NCBI GenBank assembly: GCA_036946625.1
Contig: JAQIIU010000003.1
Span: 1,127,961 to 1,191,960 of the forward strand
Direction of reading: 5' to 3'
Origin: Methylorubrum populi
Lineage (GTDB): Bacteria; Pseudomonadota; Alphaproteobacteria; Rhizobiales; Beijerinckiaceae
Length of the DNA: 64,000 nucleotides
Below the pieces are notes generated by a model. The model was not told the DNA's origin and searched no databases. It saw nothing but the letters and a program-made list of their open reading frames with translations. This document shows positions 46,236 to 57,476 of the stretch, piece by piece; within the stretch, counting starts at the first letter, position 1, and the number at the start of each line of letters is the position of its first letter. Position numbers and translations under genes: made by a program.

Positions 46236-48330
46236 CCCGGGTTCCGCCCCGACGGAAACGCCCGAGCGCCCCGGTCCGGGAGGTGCGGGCGAGGCCGTGC
46301 TCGGTCTTGTTCCAGCGGTGCGGATCGCGCAGCAATTCGAGCACGGCGAGCCACGCCGCGAGGCTGACCAGCACATGGTAGAGCGGCAGCAGGGCGACGA
46401 AGGGCAGGAGATCGCGCCAGCCCCGCCGCAGGCAACCGACGAGGCCGGGCAGCCAGATCGCCGCGAAGCCGCCGATGAACACCGTCCAGGCCCCGGCCCG
46501 GGTCAGATGCGCCAGGGCGTCCTCACCGACCGCTTCGGCCAGGATCAGCTCGCTCAAGCCCCCCGCCACCATGAACGGGTAGAACAGCGCCGACGCCACG
46601 GTGCCGGGCACGAGGGCCAGCGCGCACAGGCTCTCGGTCGCACCGAGCCGGCGACAGACCGCGAGCGGACGCCGGCCGTGCGTGAAGCTCGTCTGCAGAA
46701 ACCCCTTCATCCAGCGGGCGCGCTGGCGCAGCCACGCCGACATCCGCGGCGGCGCCTCCTCGTAGGTGGCGCTCGGCAGGTCGCCGACGCGGTAGCCCGC
46801 CAGCGCCAGACGCAGCCCGAGATCGGCATCCTCGGTGACGTTCCAGGCGTCCCAGCCGTGCAGCGCCCGCAGAACCCGGGTGCGGAAATGCGTCGAGGTG
46901 CCGCCGAGCGGCATCGGCATCCGCCAAGCGGCCAGAGCCGGACCGAGCACGTCGAACAGGGCGGCGTACTCGATGGCGAACAGGCGGGGCAGGAGACCGT
47001 CCCGCTCGTTGTCGATGACGAGGCGCCCCTGAAGGCAGGCGGTCGTGGCCGGTGCGTGCGCGAACAGGGTGGCGGCGAGCCTGAGCTGATCGCGCTCGAT
47101 CACGTCCTCCGCATCGAAGACGACGAGGTGATCGCCGCGGGCCAGCGGCAGCGCCGCGTTCAGCGCCCGTGGCTTGGTGCGCGGCAGACCGTCCGGCACG
47201 GTCACCACCTCGAATCGGGCCGGCAACGGTACCCTGCGGAGGGCGGCGGCCGTTTCCGCGTCGTCGGCCTCCAGCAGGAACTTGATGTCGAGCTTGGCCG
47301 CCGGGTAGTCGAGCCGCCCCAGCGTCCGCACGAGACGCGGCACCACCGCCGCCTCGCGGTAGAGGGCGACGAGCACCGTATAGGTCGGCAGCGCCGAATC
47401 GGCGAGAAGCGCAGGCCGCTCCGCGGGCGTTTCGGCACTTCGCACGCCGACGGCGGCGAGACGAAACGTCAGGAGCGCGAGCAGCAGCGCCTGGAGGAGG
47501 ACCAGCATCGCGAGGCCGATGACCGTCGGCAGGCGGACGAGCAGGACGATGAGGGCGAGCACGGTGCCGGCCAGGGCGAGATCGATGGCCTGCGGACCCG
47601 GGCGGCAGGACCAGTCGGGGCGCCGGCAACGCAAGCTCTCGGAGGCCCCCGAAGCGATGACGCCCCCGCAGCGGGCGAACACCGCCTGCCTGAGGCGGGT
47701 CGGCGTGGTGATGGCCGGAAGCGAGGGCAGGCCGTCCGCGGCCCGGAGCAGCCGGGCGACCGCCAAACCGCGGGGTGCGGCGACCACCGCCGCCGAGGAG
47801 CCCGGCGCGAGCGGCGCGGCGCCGACAAGCAGGCAGTGCGGGTAGCGCAGGCTCTCGCCGAACGCGAAGAGACCGTCGAAGAAATCCGTCCCGAGTCGCC
47901 GGGCCAATGCCCGGTAGTACAGCTCTTCCGAAACGAGGCCCTCGTTCAGGAGGGCCGTTGCCGCATCGGTGCCGCAGCGCCGGGCGCTGGCGGCGGCCCG
48001 GTCCAGCAGGGGAGGCGGCACGCCCTGGGCGGCAAGGAAGCCGATCTCCGGCGGCCAGGGCCCGGCCTCCGACGCGACGGCCGCGATCGACGATCCCGCT
48101 GCGGCCTGCTCGCACGCTTCGGCGACAGGGGCATCGGCCGTGCGATGGGAGGCGAGGTCGAACAGGGGACGGCTCCCCGCAGCCCGGCGCCGTGCTAGGG
48201 AAAGGCATGGGCCACGACCTCTCCATCGACGTGTATCGCTCCGTCGCCTCAACCCTTGCGTCAAGGCGCAAACATGGGTTGCGCGCGGTGATCGGAGGCA
48301 TGCTGCTGAGCCTGCTCGTCGGCGTTGCAC
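46180..48330 (-). CDS. Membrane glycosyltransferase (GT2) with N-terminal MshEN-like domain
   Basis: Large protein of up to 716 residues. An N-terminal region resembles the MshEN/GspE N-domain (LLNEGLVSEELYYRALARRL, GTDFFDGLFAFGESLRYPHC). A pair of membrane segments follows (AIDLALAGTVLALIVLLV, LAMLVLLQALLLALLTF). The GT2 catalytic part shows YTVLVALYREAAVVPRLVRT, FLLEADDAET, VVFDAEDVIERDQLRL (DxD) and WLRQRARWMKGFLQTSF (QxxRW), and more membrane segments end the protein. This is the layout of processive polysaccharide synthases. The start is uncertain: there is no ATG in the first part, only TTG/GTG options. It overlaps the SCO gene by 56 bases antisense at its 3' end, and the binding-protein gene at its 5' end. 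Product unknown. Confidence 0.83.
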   Translation of the reverse strand: MQRRRAGSAACLRSPRATHVCALTQGLRRRSDTRRWRGRGPCLSLARRRAAGSRPLFDLASHRTADAPVAEACEQAAAGSSIAAVASEAGPWPPEIGFLAAQGVPPPLLDRAAASARRCGTDAATALLNEGLVSEELYYRALARRLGTDFFDGLFAFGESLRYPHCLLVGAAPLAPGSSAAVVAAPRGLAVARLLRAADGLPSLPAITTPTRLRQAVFARCGGVIASGASESLRCRRPDWSCRPGPQAIDLALAGTVLALIVLLVRLPTVIGLAMLVLLQALLLALLTFRLAAVGVRSAETPAERPALLADSALPTYTVLVALYREAAVVPRLVRTLGRLDYPAAKLDIKFLLEADDAETAAALRRVPLPARFEVVTVPDGLPRTKPRALNAALPLARGDHLVVFDAEDVIERDQLRLAATLFAHAPATTACLQGRLVIDNERDGLLPRLFAIEYAALFDVLGPALAAWRMPMPLGGTSTHFRTRVLRALHGWDAWNVTEDADLGLRLALAGYRVGDLPSATYEEAPPRMSAWLRQRARWMKGFLQTSFTHGRRPLAVCRRLGATESLCALALVPGTVASALFYPFMVAGGLSELILAEAVGEDALAHLTRAGAWTVFIGGFAAIWLPGLVGCLRRGWRDLLPFVALLPLYHVLVSLAAWLAVLELLRDPHRWNKTEHGLARTSRTGALGRFRRGGTRVRSASTVPPPSPLPVGSG

Positions 48331-49139
48331 AGGCGCAACAATCTCCCGCCGCCGCTCCGACGGAGCCGCCCTCCGTCACCATCCCGAACTTCTGGAATCC
48401 CCGCGCCCGCGGCGAGCGCATCGAGGCCCCGCAGACCGGGCGGGCGGTGCGGTTCATGACCGACGACGAGTTCCCGCCGCTGCATTTCGCCGGGCCGGAC
48501 GGCACGCCGACGGGCTTTGCGGTGGAACTGGCGCGCGCCGCCTGCGAACGTCTCACCATCGCCTGCACGGTGCAGACGCGCCGCTTCGACACCCTGCTCG
48601 ACGCGCTTGCCGACAGGCAGGGCGACGTGGTCGCCGCCGCCGTGCCGCTGACACCGGGCCTGCGGGCACGCTTTCTGGCGACGCGGCCCTATTTCCGCTG
48701 GCCGGCCCGCTTCGTCGCCCGCAAGGATCGCACCCTGCCCGCCCCGTCGGCCACCGTCCTGGCGGAGCAGACCGTGGCCGTCGTCGAGGGCAGCGCCCAC
48801 GAGGCCTACCTGAAGGCCTTCTTCCCCAAGGCGACGCGCAAGACCTTCACCGACCTCTCCTCCGCCGAGGGGGCGCTCAAGCGCGGCGAGGTCGCGTACC
48901 TGTTCGCCGACGGGCTCAACCTCGCGCTGTGGCTGAACGGGCAGGAGGCGGAAGACTGCTGTGCCTTCTCCGGCGGCGACTATCTGGAGAATCGCTATTT
49001 CGGCGAGGGCATCGGCTTCGTCACGCGCACCGAGGACGCGGCGCTCGCCCGCGCCCTCGACGACGCGCTCCAGCGGGTGTGGGACGACGGGAAATACGCC
49101 GAACTCTACCTGCGGTTCTTTCCCGTCAGCCCGTTCTGA
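48207..49139 (+). CDS. Periplasmic substrate-binding protein (family 3, amino acid type)
   Basis: Exported protein of 310 residues from the ATG at 48207; another ATG at 48300 also precedes the hydrophobic segment GGMLLSLLVGVAQAQ, the signal peptide. The mature part fits SBP_bac_3: VRFMTDDEFPPLHFAGPDGT, PTGFAVELARAACERLTIAC, DTLLDALADRQGDVVAAAVP and YFGEGIGFVTRTEDAALARA. No permease or ATPase gene is adjacent, so it may be a stand-alone sensor-type or orphan binding protein. Ligand unknown. Confidence 0.85.
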   Translation: MGHDLSIDVYRSVASTLASRRKHGLRAVIGGMLLSLLVGVAQAQQSPAAAPTEPPSVTIPNFWNPRARGERIEAPQTGRAVRFMTDDEFPPLHFAGPDGTPTGFAVELARAACERLTIACTVQTRRFDTLLDALADRQGDVVAAAVPLTPGLRARFLATRPYFRWPARFVARKDRTLPAPSATVLAEQTVAVVEGSAHEAYLKAFFPKATRKTFTDLSSAEGALKRGEVAYLFADGLNLALWLNGQEAEDCCAFSGGDYLENRYFGEGIGFVTRTEDAALARALDDALQRVWDDGKYAELYLRFFPVSPF

Positions 49140-49224
49140 CGCCGCAAGCATCGCCGCACCTGTCGCGAGCCGGTGGCGGCACCGGGTTGAGACGCGAACC
49201 GAAGCCTGGACAAGGAGCGCCTGA

Positions 49225-49434
49225 ATGCCGAAGCCGCACAGCACCCCGTCGCGCAAAGGGCGTCGGCCGGTTCGGAATTCCTACCGCTCCCCTCAGGAGA
49301 ACGAGTCGACAGCGGAAAGAAGGCGGCAGCTCGCGATCAGCCGCTTCACCTACAGCGGCGGATACGACGGCTATGAAGGCCGCATGATTTTGAGCCGCCT
49401 GGAGACGGACGCGTTCGATCGGAAGAAGACGTGA
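49225..49434 (+). CDS. Small basic hypothetical protein
   Basis: Protein of 69 residues with a good AAGGAG ribosome site ten bases before the ATG. It is basic and polar (KGRRPVRNSYRSPQENESTA) with a more ordered end, RRRQLAISRFTYSGGYDGYE. No membrane segment or known family. It follows the binding-protein gene by 85 bases on the same strand. Confidence 0.6.
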   Translation: MPKPHSTPSRKGRRPVRNSYRSPQENESTAERRRQLAISRFTYSGGYDGYEGRMILSRLETDAFDRKKT

Positions 49435-49500
49435 ACCCGGGTTCGCAGCCCTGGCGCTTTCACCCGGAGGCGGTCTTCGCCACCCCGAGAAGCCACCGCC

Positions 49501-51405
49501 TCAGCGTCCCCCCGCCGCCCGCCGCAGGCCGCCGTGAGACACGCCGGCATCCTCCTCGAACAGTTCGGCGAGCTTTTCCGTCATCGCCCCGCCGAGTTCC
49601 TCCGCGTCGATGATGGTCACGGCGCGGCGATAGTAGCGCGTCACGTCGTGGCCGATGCCGATGGCCAGAAGCTCCACCGGCGAGCGCGTCTCGATCTCCT
49701 CGATCATGTAGCGCAGATGGCGCTCGAGGTAGTTTCCGGGATTGACCGAGAGGGTCGAGTCGTCGACCGGCGCGCCGTCGGAGATCACCATCAGGATACG
49801 GCGCTGCTCGGGCCGCGCCAGCAGGCGCTTGTGGGCCCAGTCCAGCGCCTCGCCGTCGATGTTCTCCTTCAGCAGCCCCTCGCGCATCATCAGCCCGAGA
49901 TTCTTTCGCGCACGCCGCCACGGTGCGTCGGCGCTCTTGTAGATGATGTGGCGCAGGTCGTTCAGCCGCCCGGGGGAGGGGGGCTTGCCGCCGGCGAGCC
50001 ACGCCTCGCGGGACTGGCCGCCCTTCCAGGCCCGGGTGGTGAAGCCCAGGATCTCGACCTTCACGCCGCAGCGCTCCAGCGTGCGCGCGAGGATGTCGGC
50101 GCAGGTCGCCGCCACGGTGATCGGGCGCCCGCGCATCGAGCCGGAATTGTCGAGCAGGAGCGTGACCACCGTGTCGCGGAAGTTCGTATCCTTCTCCTGC
50201 TTGAAGGAGAGCGGCTGGAACGGGTCGGTGACGACGCGGACCAGCCGGGCCGGGTCGAGCTGGCCCTCCTCCAGGTCGAAATCCCAGGCGCGGCTCTGCT
50301 GTGCCAGCAGGCGGCGCTGGAGGCGGTTGGCGAGGCGGCCGACCACGCCCTGGAGATGGGCGAGCTGCTTGTCGAGGTAGCTGCGCAGGCGCGTCAGTTC
50401 CTCGGTATCGCACAGATCCTCCGCCTCGACGGTCTCGTCGAAGCGCGGGTTGTAGACCCTGTAGTCGGGGCCGGTGCGCTCGTTGCCGCGCTGGCTCGGC
50501 GGGCGCCAGGATTCGGACGCCTCCTCCGATTCCGCGTCCTCGGCCTCCTCCGGCAGCTCGCCGGAGGGCGCGTCGGCGGATTCGGTGGCGCCCTCGTCGA
50601 GTTCGTCGGCGGCCTCGTCGGTCACCTCGATCTCGGCGCGGTCGCCCTGACTCTTCTCCTCCGCCTCGCCCTCGCTCGGCTGCTGCTCGTCGTCCTGGGC
50701 CTGATTCTCGTCCTCGTCGCTCTCGTCGTCCTGATCGAGCGGCGTCTCGTCGGCCATGTCGAGGGAGGAGAGCAGGTCACGCACCGAGCGGGCGAAGCCG
50801 CGCTGGTTCTCGATCGAGCCGAGCAGGCCGTCGAGGTTCTTGCCCGCCCGCGCCTCGATATGCTCGCGCCAGAGGTCGACGATCCGCGCGGCGGCCGGCG
50901 GCGGCTTCTGGCCGGTGAGGCGCTCGCGCACCATCAGCGCGACGGCGTCCTCCATCGGCGCGTCGGCACGGTCGGTGATGTTTTCGTATTTTCCGCCGCG
51001 GTGATAGCGGTCCTCCAGCATCGCGGTGATGTTGGCGGCGACCCCCTCCAGCCGGCGCGCGCCGATCGCCTCGACGCGGGCCTGCTCGACCGCGTCGTAG
51101 ACCGCGCGGGCGGCGGCGTTGTCGGGGGCGAGGCGGCGGTGGACGCCCGTGTCGTGGCAGCCGAGGCGCAGGGCCATGGAATCGGAGTGCCCGCGCAGGA
51201 TCGCCGCATCCTCGGCGGTGATGCGACGGGTCGGCTCGGGCAGGCGCGCCTTGTCGCCGATCAGCGCCGGACGGTCGCTGGCGTAGGTGACCTCGATCTC
51301 GGGCCGCTTGGCGATGGCGCGCAGGCAGCCGGCGACCGAGCGCTTCAGCGGCTCGGCACCGGGCTCCTTGCGATCGCCGGTCCTGGGGCGGTTGGTCAGG
51401 GCCAT
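49501..51405 (-). CDS. cobT: Cobaltochelatase subunit CobT
   Basis: Part of the aerobic cobaltochelatase CobNST that inserts cobalt into hydrogenobyrinate diamide in B12 synthesis. It has 634 residues. A basic N-terminal part is followed by a long acidic stretch of about 100 residues (for example [20 protein letters not shown]) and a C-terminal von Willebrand/MIDAS domain with [20 protein letters not shown]. It is a chaperone-like partner of the AAA+ subunit CobS, which is close by on the same strand. Confidence 0.96.
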   Translation of the reverse strand: MALTNRPRTGDRKEPGAEPLKRSVAGCLRAIAKRPEIEVTYASDRPALIGDKARLPEPTRRITAEDAAILRGHSDSMALRLGCHDTGVHRRLAPDNAAARAVYDAVEQARVEAIGARRLEGVAANITAMLEDRYHRGGKYENITDRADAPMEDAVALMVRERLTGQKPPPAAARIVDLWREHIEARAGKNLDGLLGSIENQRGFARSVRDLLSSLDMADETPLDQDDESDEDENQAQDDEQQPSEGEAEEKSQGDRAEIEVTDEAADELDEGATESADAPSGELPEEAEDAESEEASESWRPPSQRGNERTGPDYRVYNPRFDETVEAEDLCDTEELTRLRSYLDKQLAHLQGVVGRLANRLQRRLLAQQSRAWDFDLEEGQLDPARLVRVVTDPFQPLSFKQEKDTNFRDTVVTLLLDNSGSMRGRPITVAATCADILARTLERCGVKVEILGFTTRAWKGGQSREAWLAGGKPPSPGRLNDLRHIIYKSADAPWRRARKNLGLMMREGLLKENIDGEALDWAHKRLLARPEQRRILMVISDGAPVDDSTLSVNPGNYLERHLRYMIEEIETRSPVELLAIGIGHDVTRYYRRAVTIIDAEELGGAMTEKLAELFEEDAGVSHGGLRRAAGGR

Positions 51406-51409
51406 GGCG

Positions 51410-51907
51410 TTACCGGTCGATATCGAGATCGAAGGGACGATTCAGGATGTCGTCCCAGGAATAAGGGCAGGCGGCCGGCAGCGTCGACAGGGAGCGCTTC
51501 ATCTCGCGGGCCGCACGGAGCCGGCCGAGGCGGAAGCCATCCTCCACGGCCTCCGCCACGCGCGACTTGAGACCGGGATTCTTGCGCAGCAGAATGTCGA
51601 TGCGCGCCCGATGCTCGGCAATGCTGAGGACCCAGCTTCGGCTCCGCCGCTCGGGCTGATGCTCCCACTTCAGCATGTGGAGGAACACGATCTCGATGGC
51701 GCTCTGGAGACGGAAATACAGCTCCGAGCCCACGTCGCTCAGCTCCTCGGCGATATGGTCGAGGTCGAGCGCGTCGGTGCGTCCTGCGCGCAGCAGGGCG
51801 ACCTGCTCCTGGACCCAGGTGTAGAGATCGCCCTCGTAATGCGAGAAGGCTTGGCGCGTGCCGGCCGGCACCGCCGGCGAGTCAGGCTTGAGAGCCGGCT
51901 CCGCCAT
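51410..51907 (-). CDS. DUF29 family protein
   Basis: Protein of 165 residues from the ATG at 51907. It fits DUF29: [60 protein letters not shown] and [18 protein letters not shown] at the end. DUF29 genes are of unknown function. This one lies four bases from cobT and eleven from cobS, inside the cobST unit, and so must be co-transcribed with it. No link to B12 synthesis is known to me. Confidence 0.88.
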   Translation of the reverse strand: MAEPALKPDSPAVPAGTRQAFSHYEGDLYTWVQEQVALLRAGRTDALDLDHIAEELSDVGSELYFRLQSAIEIVFLHMLKWEHQPERRSRSWVLSIAEHRARIDILLRKNPGLKSRVAEAVEDGFRLGRLRAAREMKRSLSTLPAACPYSWDDILNRPFDLDIDR

Positions 51908-51918
51908 GTGCTCTCCCG

Positions 51919-52914
51919 TCAGCTCAGCGCGACGTTCAGTGCGCTCTCGGGCAGTTCCTTGCCGAAGGCGCGCTGGTAGAACTCGGCGACCAGGGGCCGC
52001 TCCAGCTCGTCGCACTTGTTGAGGAAGGTCACCCGGAAGGCGAAGCCGATGTCGCGGAAGATGTCGGCGTTCTCGGCCCAGGTGATGACCGTGCGCGGGC
52101 TCATCACCGTCGAGAGGTCGCCGTTCATGAAGGCGTTGCGGGTGAGGTCGGCCACGCGCACCATCCGGTTCACCGTGTCGCGCCCGCCCTCGCTGCGATA
52201 GTGCGGCGACTTCGAGAGCACGATGTCGACCTCGCGGTCGTGCGGCAGGTAGTTCAGCGTGGTCACGATCGACCAGCGGTCCATCTGGCCCTGGTTGATC
52301 TGCTGGGTGCCGTGATAGAGGCCGGACGTGTCGCCGAGGCCGACCGTGTTGGCGGTGGCGAACAGGCGGAAGCCCGGATGCGGGCGGATGACGCGCTTCT
52401 GGTCGAGCAGCGTCAGGCGACCGGAGACCTCCAGCACCCGCTGGATCACGAACATCACGTCGGGCCGGCCGGCATCGTACTCGTCGAACACCAGCGCGAC
52501 GTTGTTCTGCAGCGCCCAGGGCAGGATGCCGTCCTGGAAGGCGGTGATCTGCTTGCCGTCCTGGAGGACGATGGCGTCCTTGCCGACGAGGTCGATGCGC
52601 GAGACGTGGCTGTCGAGGTTGATCCGGATGCAGGGCCAGTTCAGCCGCGCGGCGACCTGCTCGATATGCGTCGACTTGCCGGTGCCGTGATAGCCCGTGA
52701 CCATCACGCGGCGGTTCCGGGCGAAGCCCGCCAAGATCGAGAGCGTGGTCTCGCGGTCGAAGATGTAGTCCGGGTCGAGATCCGGCACGTGCTCGTCGGT
52801 TTCGGAGAAGGCCGGCACCTTGAGGTCGAGGTCGATGCCGAACACCTCGCGGACGGAAACCTGGCGGTCGGGCAGGGAAGCGGGCGTATCGTCGGACAGC
52901 ATACGGAACCTCAT
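51919..52914 (-). CDS. cobS: Cobaltochelatase AAA+ subunit CobS
   Basis: ATPase subunit of aerobic cobaltochelatase, 331 residues. Motifs: [20 protein letters not shown] (Walker A), [20 protein letters not shown] (Walker B), [20 protein letters not shown] (sensor 1). N-terminal segment [20 protein letters not shown] is typical of CobS. Start at ATG 52914, with another in-frame ATG at 52902. CobN is not in the window. Confidence 0.97.
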   Translation of the reverse strand: MRFRMLSDDTPASLPDRQVSVREVFGIDLDLKVPAFSETDEHVPDLDPDYIFDRETTLSILAGFARNRRVMVTGYHGTGKSTHIEQVAARLNWPCIRINLDSHVSRIDLVGKDAIVLQDGKQITAFQDGILPWALQNNVALVFDEYDAGRPDVMFVIQRVLEVSGRLTLLDQKRVIRPHPGFRLFATANTVGLGDTSGLYHGTQQINQGQMDRWSIVTTLNYLPHDREVDIVLSKSPHYRSEGGRDTVNRMVRVADLTRNAFMNGDLSTVMSPRTVITWAENADIFRDIGFAFRVTFLNKCDELERPLVAEFYQRAFGKELPESALNVALS

Positions 52915-53221
52915 CGGGGCGGCCGGACCCGGGCTGGGGCCCGCGCGACCGCGCTCTACGTCGTCAACTCACCTGCCGGGCGGCCCGCAGGGAGCGGGCG
53001 GTTGTCTTCCTTAATCGCCGCCCCTCGGCATCGCCAAGGGGGCTGCGCCAGAAACAGGCTCGGGATCGGAAAGACCGGCTTCGGCCGGGAAACGGTATCC
53101 GACCGATATAGGACGCGCACGGACATTGGCTGCCCCCACCGGCCTGCGAACGGCCGCCGCCGACGCATGGCCCGTCTGCATCCTTCGTGCCGGGGATCCG
53201 GCGCGGCCGGCGACCCGGTTC
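52915..53221. other. Intergenic region between cobS and the J-domain gene
   Basis: These 307 bases hold no gene, hairpin or repeat that I can support; presumably they contain the cobS promoter and the 3' end of the J-domain transcript. Confidence 0.4.
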
Positions 53222-53914
53222 TCAGCACATCCCGGCGGCGCGCAGCACGTCGTGGGCGCGGATGATGTCGCGCAGGCGGTCCTCGAAGGAGCGGTCGCCC
53301 CCGTTGGCGTCCGGGTGGAAGCGCTTCACCAGCGTCTTGTAATGCGCCTTGATCGCCGCCGTGTCGGCGTTCTCCTCGAGGCCCATCACGTCGAGCGCCT
53401 TGCGCACCGCCGCCGAATGGCGCGGGCGCTGCGGTTCCGGCGCCGCCTGGCGCCGGCTCTCGCCGCCGAGCCCGTTGGCCCGCAGGATGCCGAGCGGGTC
53501 GGCATAGGCCCAATCGCGCTCGGCCTCCGCCTTGCTGCCCTTGGCGTTGCCCTCGCTGCCGGCGGCGGCCGGGTTCACGCCCATCGACCAAGTCGGCCGG
53601 TGGCCGATCATCGCGTCCTTCTGGTAGGCCTCGACCGCGGCGTCGTTCATGCCGTCGAAGTAGTTGTAGGCGGCGTTGTAGGCGCGCACGTGGTCGATGC
53701 AGAAGCGCCAGTACTGGCCTTCCTGCCTGCGGCCCTTCGGGGCGCGGTAGAGGCCGGGATGGGTGCAGCCCGACGCCTCGCAGCCGGCCTCGGCCGCCGC
53801 CGCGCCGGCATTCGCGCGCGCGCCCGTCTTCGCCCCTGCCTTCGCTCCCGACTTGGGATCGTCACAGGTCGGCTTGATGCGGATGCGGTCGAACAGCGGC
53901 GAGTTGAGATCCAT
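53222..53914 (-). CDS. J-domain (DnaJ-like) protein
   Basis: Protein of 230 residues. The J domain is at the C-terminus: KALDVMGLEENADTAAIKAH, YKTLVKRFHPDANGGDRSFE, with the HPD motif. The N-terminal part holds a Cys pair and His (CEASGCTHPGLYRAPKGRRQ, then YWRFCIDHVRAYNAAYNYFD), suggesting a metal-binding or structural region. A co-chaperone for DnaK is the likely general role; the client is unknown. This Rhizobiales-type architecture differs from classic DnaJ with its N-terminal J domain. Confidence 0.9.
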   Translation of the reverse strand: MDLNSPLFDRIRIKPTCDDPKSGAKAGAKTGARANAGAAAAEAGCEASGCTHPGLYRAPKGRRQEGQYWRFCIDHVRAYNAAYNYFDGMNDAAVEAYQKDAMIGHRPTWSMGVNPAAAGSEGNAKGSKAEAERDWAYADPLGILRANGLGGESRRQAAPEPQRPRHSAAVRKALDVMGLEENADTAAIKAHYKTLVKRFHPDANGGDRSFEDRLRDIIRAHDVLRAAGMC

Positions 53915-54060
53915 GACGGGCCGATTATGAGGGGCGGGCGCGCCGACGGAAAGGCCGTCGGGCCTGATGCCGCATGCACCGATCCGGGGTTGACGCTTGC
54001 GGAGGCGAAAGGTGCCGGCGAAGCCGTCGTCGGACGCCGCTGTCGCTTGACGAGGAAACG

Positions 54061-54339
54061 ATGACCGGGACCCTGAAGGACTGGATCGCCGGGCGCCTGA
54101 GCGCCGAACTGGCGCCGACCGCGCTGGAGGTGACGGACGAATCGCACCTGCACGCCGGCCATGCCGGGGCCCGGCCGGAGGGGGAGACCCATTTCCGGCT
54201 CGATGTCGTCTCGGCGGCGTTCGAGGGCAAGAGCCGGGTCGAGCGTCACAGGCTCGTCAACGGGCTCCTCGACGGCGCGTTCAAGCGGGGGCTGCACGCC
54301 CTGGCGGTGCGCGCCCGCACGCCGGGCGAGGCCGGCTGA
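54061..54339 (+). CDS. BolA-family protein
   Basis: Protein of 92 residues. The BolA/IbaG fold is marked by ALEVTDESHLHAGHAG, ETHFRLDVVSAAFEGKSRVE and RHRLVNGLLDGAFKRGLHAL, including the conserved His residues that ligate Fe-S clusters with monothiol glutaredoxins. It is divergent from the J-domain gene and 27 bases before arfB. Confidence 0.92.
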   Translation: MTGTLKDWIAGRLSAELAPTALEVTDESHLHAGHAGARPEGETHFRLDVVSAAFEGKSRVERHRLVNGLLDGAFKRGLHALAVRARTPGEAG

Positions 54340-54366
54340 CGCATTTCGAGGACGGGAGCAACGGCC

Positions 54367-54792
54367 GTGGCGCTCCGCTGCACGCCGCAGATCGAGATCG
54401 ACGAGGCCGAGATCGAGGAGAGCTTCGTGCGCGCCTCCGGCCCCGGCGGGCAGAACGTCAACAAGCTCTCGACCGCGGTGCAGTTGCGCTTCGACGTGCG
54501 CCGCTCGCGCAGCCTGCCCGACGCGGTCGCGGTGCGGCTGATGCGGCTCGCCGGGCGGCGCCTGACGGGGGAGGGGGTGCTCGTCATCACCGCCCAGCGC
54601 TTCCGCACCCAGGAGCGCAACCGCTCCGACGCCCGCGATCGCCTCGCGGCGATGGTCGCGGAAGCGGCGGTGCCGCCGACGCCGCGCCGCGCGACGCGGC
54701 CGACGCTCGCCTCGAAGAAGCGGCGCCTGGACGAGAAGAGCCGCCGCGGCAGCGTGAAACGGCTGCGCGGCGGCCCCGGTGACGACGGTTGA
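54367..54792 (+). CDS. arfB: Alternative ribosome-rescue factor ArfB
   Basis: Peptidyl-tRNA hydrolase-type release factor of 141 residues from GTG 54367. The catalytic GGQ motif is in SFVRASGPGGQNVNKLSTAV. The basic C-terminal tail (TLASKKRRLDEKSRRGSVKR) enters the mRNA channel. Together with SmpB, this gives two ribosome-rescue routes in one window. Confidence 0.94.
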   Translation: MALRCTPQIEIDEAEIEESFVRASGPGGQNVNKLSTAVQLRFDVRRSRSLPDAVAVRLMRLAGRRLTGEGVLVITAQRFRTQERNRSDARDRLAAMVAEAAVPPTPRRATRPTLASKKRRLDEKSRRGSVKRLRGGPGDDG

Positions 54793-54810
54793 TGACTTCG
54801 GCCTGTCCTG

Positions 54811-54844
54811 CGTCCTTGCGAGCCGTCAGGCGAAGCGATCCAAG
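54811..54844. repeat. Dispersed palindromic repeat, single arm (copy 3)
   Basis: CGTCCTTGCGAGCCGTCAGG then CGAAGCGATCCAAG, one arm only, between convergent arfB and ntrC. The lead-in GATGACTTCGGCCT (54791-54804) is the same as that before the first repeat unit at 60453. Confidence 0.75.
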
Positions 54845-54865
54845 CGACGCTGCCGGGTGTGGAGG

Positions 54866-56332
<1,467 letters not shown>

Positions 56333-56342
56333 GGCTCTCGCC

Positions 56343-57476
56343 TCAGCGCTCCGCGGCCGATTCACGCCCGTCGCGGGCGCTCGACATGGGAAGCAGGATC
56401 CGGAAGGTGGTGCGGCGGGGAACGGGATCGCATTCAACGATGCCCCCATGATCACCGACGATCTTGGCCACCAATGCAAGTCCGAGGCCGGACCCCTGAG
56501 CCTTGGTGGTGACGAAGGGATCGAACAGGTCGGACAGCATGTCGGGCGGGATGCCCGGCCCGTTGTCGCGCACCGCCACCTCGATCGGCAGGCTGACGCG
56601 CTCGCGCGACCCCGGAATCTGGAGGCGCAGGCCGGTGCGGAAGGCGGTGGAGAGGGTGATCTCGCCCTCGACCGTGTCCGTGCCGATCGCCTCGGCGGCG
56701 TTCTTCACGAGGTTGAGGATCACCTGGATCAACTGGTCGCGGTTGCCGAGCACGGGCGGCAGCGAGGGATCGTAGTTCTCGATGAAGCGGATGTGACGGG
56801 CGAAGCCCGACTGCGCCGAGCGCTTCACCTGATCGAGCACGCCGTGGACGTTGACGGGGCCGCGCTCGACCGGCCGCTCGTCGCCGAACAGCTCCATCCG
56901 CTCGACGATGCGCACGATCCGGTCCGATTCGTCGCAGATCAGGCGGGTCAGGAGCCGGTCCTCGTCGTCGCGCTCCTGTTCGAGCAACTGCGCCGCACCG
57001 CGGATGCCGGCCAGCGGGTTCTTGATCTCGTGGGCGAGCATGGCACCGAGCGCGATCATCGAGCGGGCGGCGCCGCGATGGGTGAGCTGGCGGTTCATCT
57101 TGTCGGCGATGGTGCGCTCCTGAAGCATCAGCACCACCGAATCGTCCTCGTCGCGCAGGGGCGTGGCGAACACGTCGACGCTGCGCTCCTGCCCGGAGCG
57201 GGGCTGAACCAGTTCGACCCGGTATTCCGAGACGCTGGAGCGGCGGCGGCGCACCTCGGCGACGAGGGCGATGATCGGCGAGGAGAACGGGATGATGTCG
57301 CGAAGCCGCCCGCGCAGCATCAGCCGGGCGGAGGCGTCGAAGAACAGTTCGGCGGCGTGGTTGACCCGCAAGATCCGCTCGTCCGGCCCGATGGTCAGCA
57401 CCGGCAGCGGCAGCGAGTTCAGCACCGCTTCGGCCGGCGGCAGGAATTCGGGGGCGGGCTCGTCGGAAAAGGGCAT
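56343..57476 (-). CDS. ntrB: Nitrogen sensor histidine kinase NtrB
   Basis: Cytosolic histidine kinase of 377 residues that phosphorylates NtrC under nitrogen limitation. An N-terminal PAS domain ([20 protein letters not shown]) precedes the phospho-His box [20 protein letters not shown]. The ATP-binding motifs are [10 protein letters not shown] (N box), [10 protein letters not shown] (G1) and [20 protein letters not shown] (G2). No membrane segment. ATG overlaps the dusB stop (ATGA), showing co-translation. Confidence 0.96.
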   Translation of the reverse strand: MPFSDEPAPEFLPPAEAVLNSLPLPVLTIGPDERILRVNHAAELFFDASARLMLRGRLRDIIPFSSPIIALVAEVRRRRSSVSEYRVELVQPRSGQERSVDVFATPLRDEDDSVVLMLQERTIADKMNRQLTHRGAARSMIALGAMLAHEIKNPLAGIRGAAQLLEQERDDEDRLLTRLICDESDRIVRIVERMELFGDERPVERGPVNVHGVLDQVKRSAQSGFARHIRFIENYDPSLPPVLGNRDQLIQVILNLVKNAAEAIGTDTVEGEITLSTAFRTGLRLQIPGSRERVSLPIEVAVRDNGPGIPPDMLSDLFDPFVTTKAQGSGLGLALVAKIVGDHGGIVECDPVPRRTTFRILLPMSSARDGRESAAER

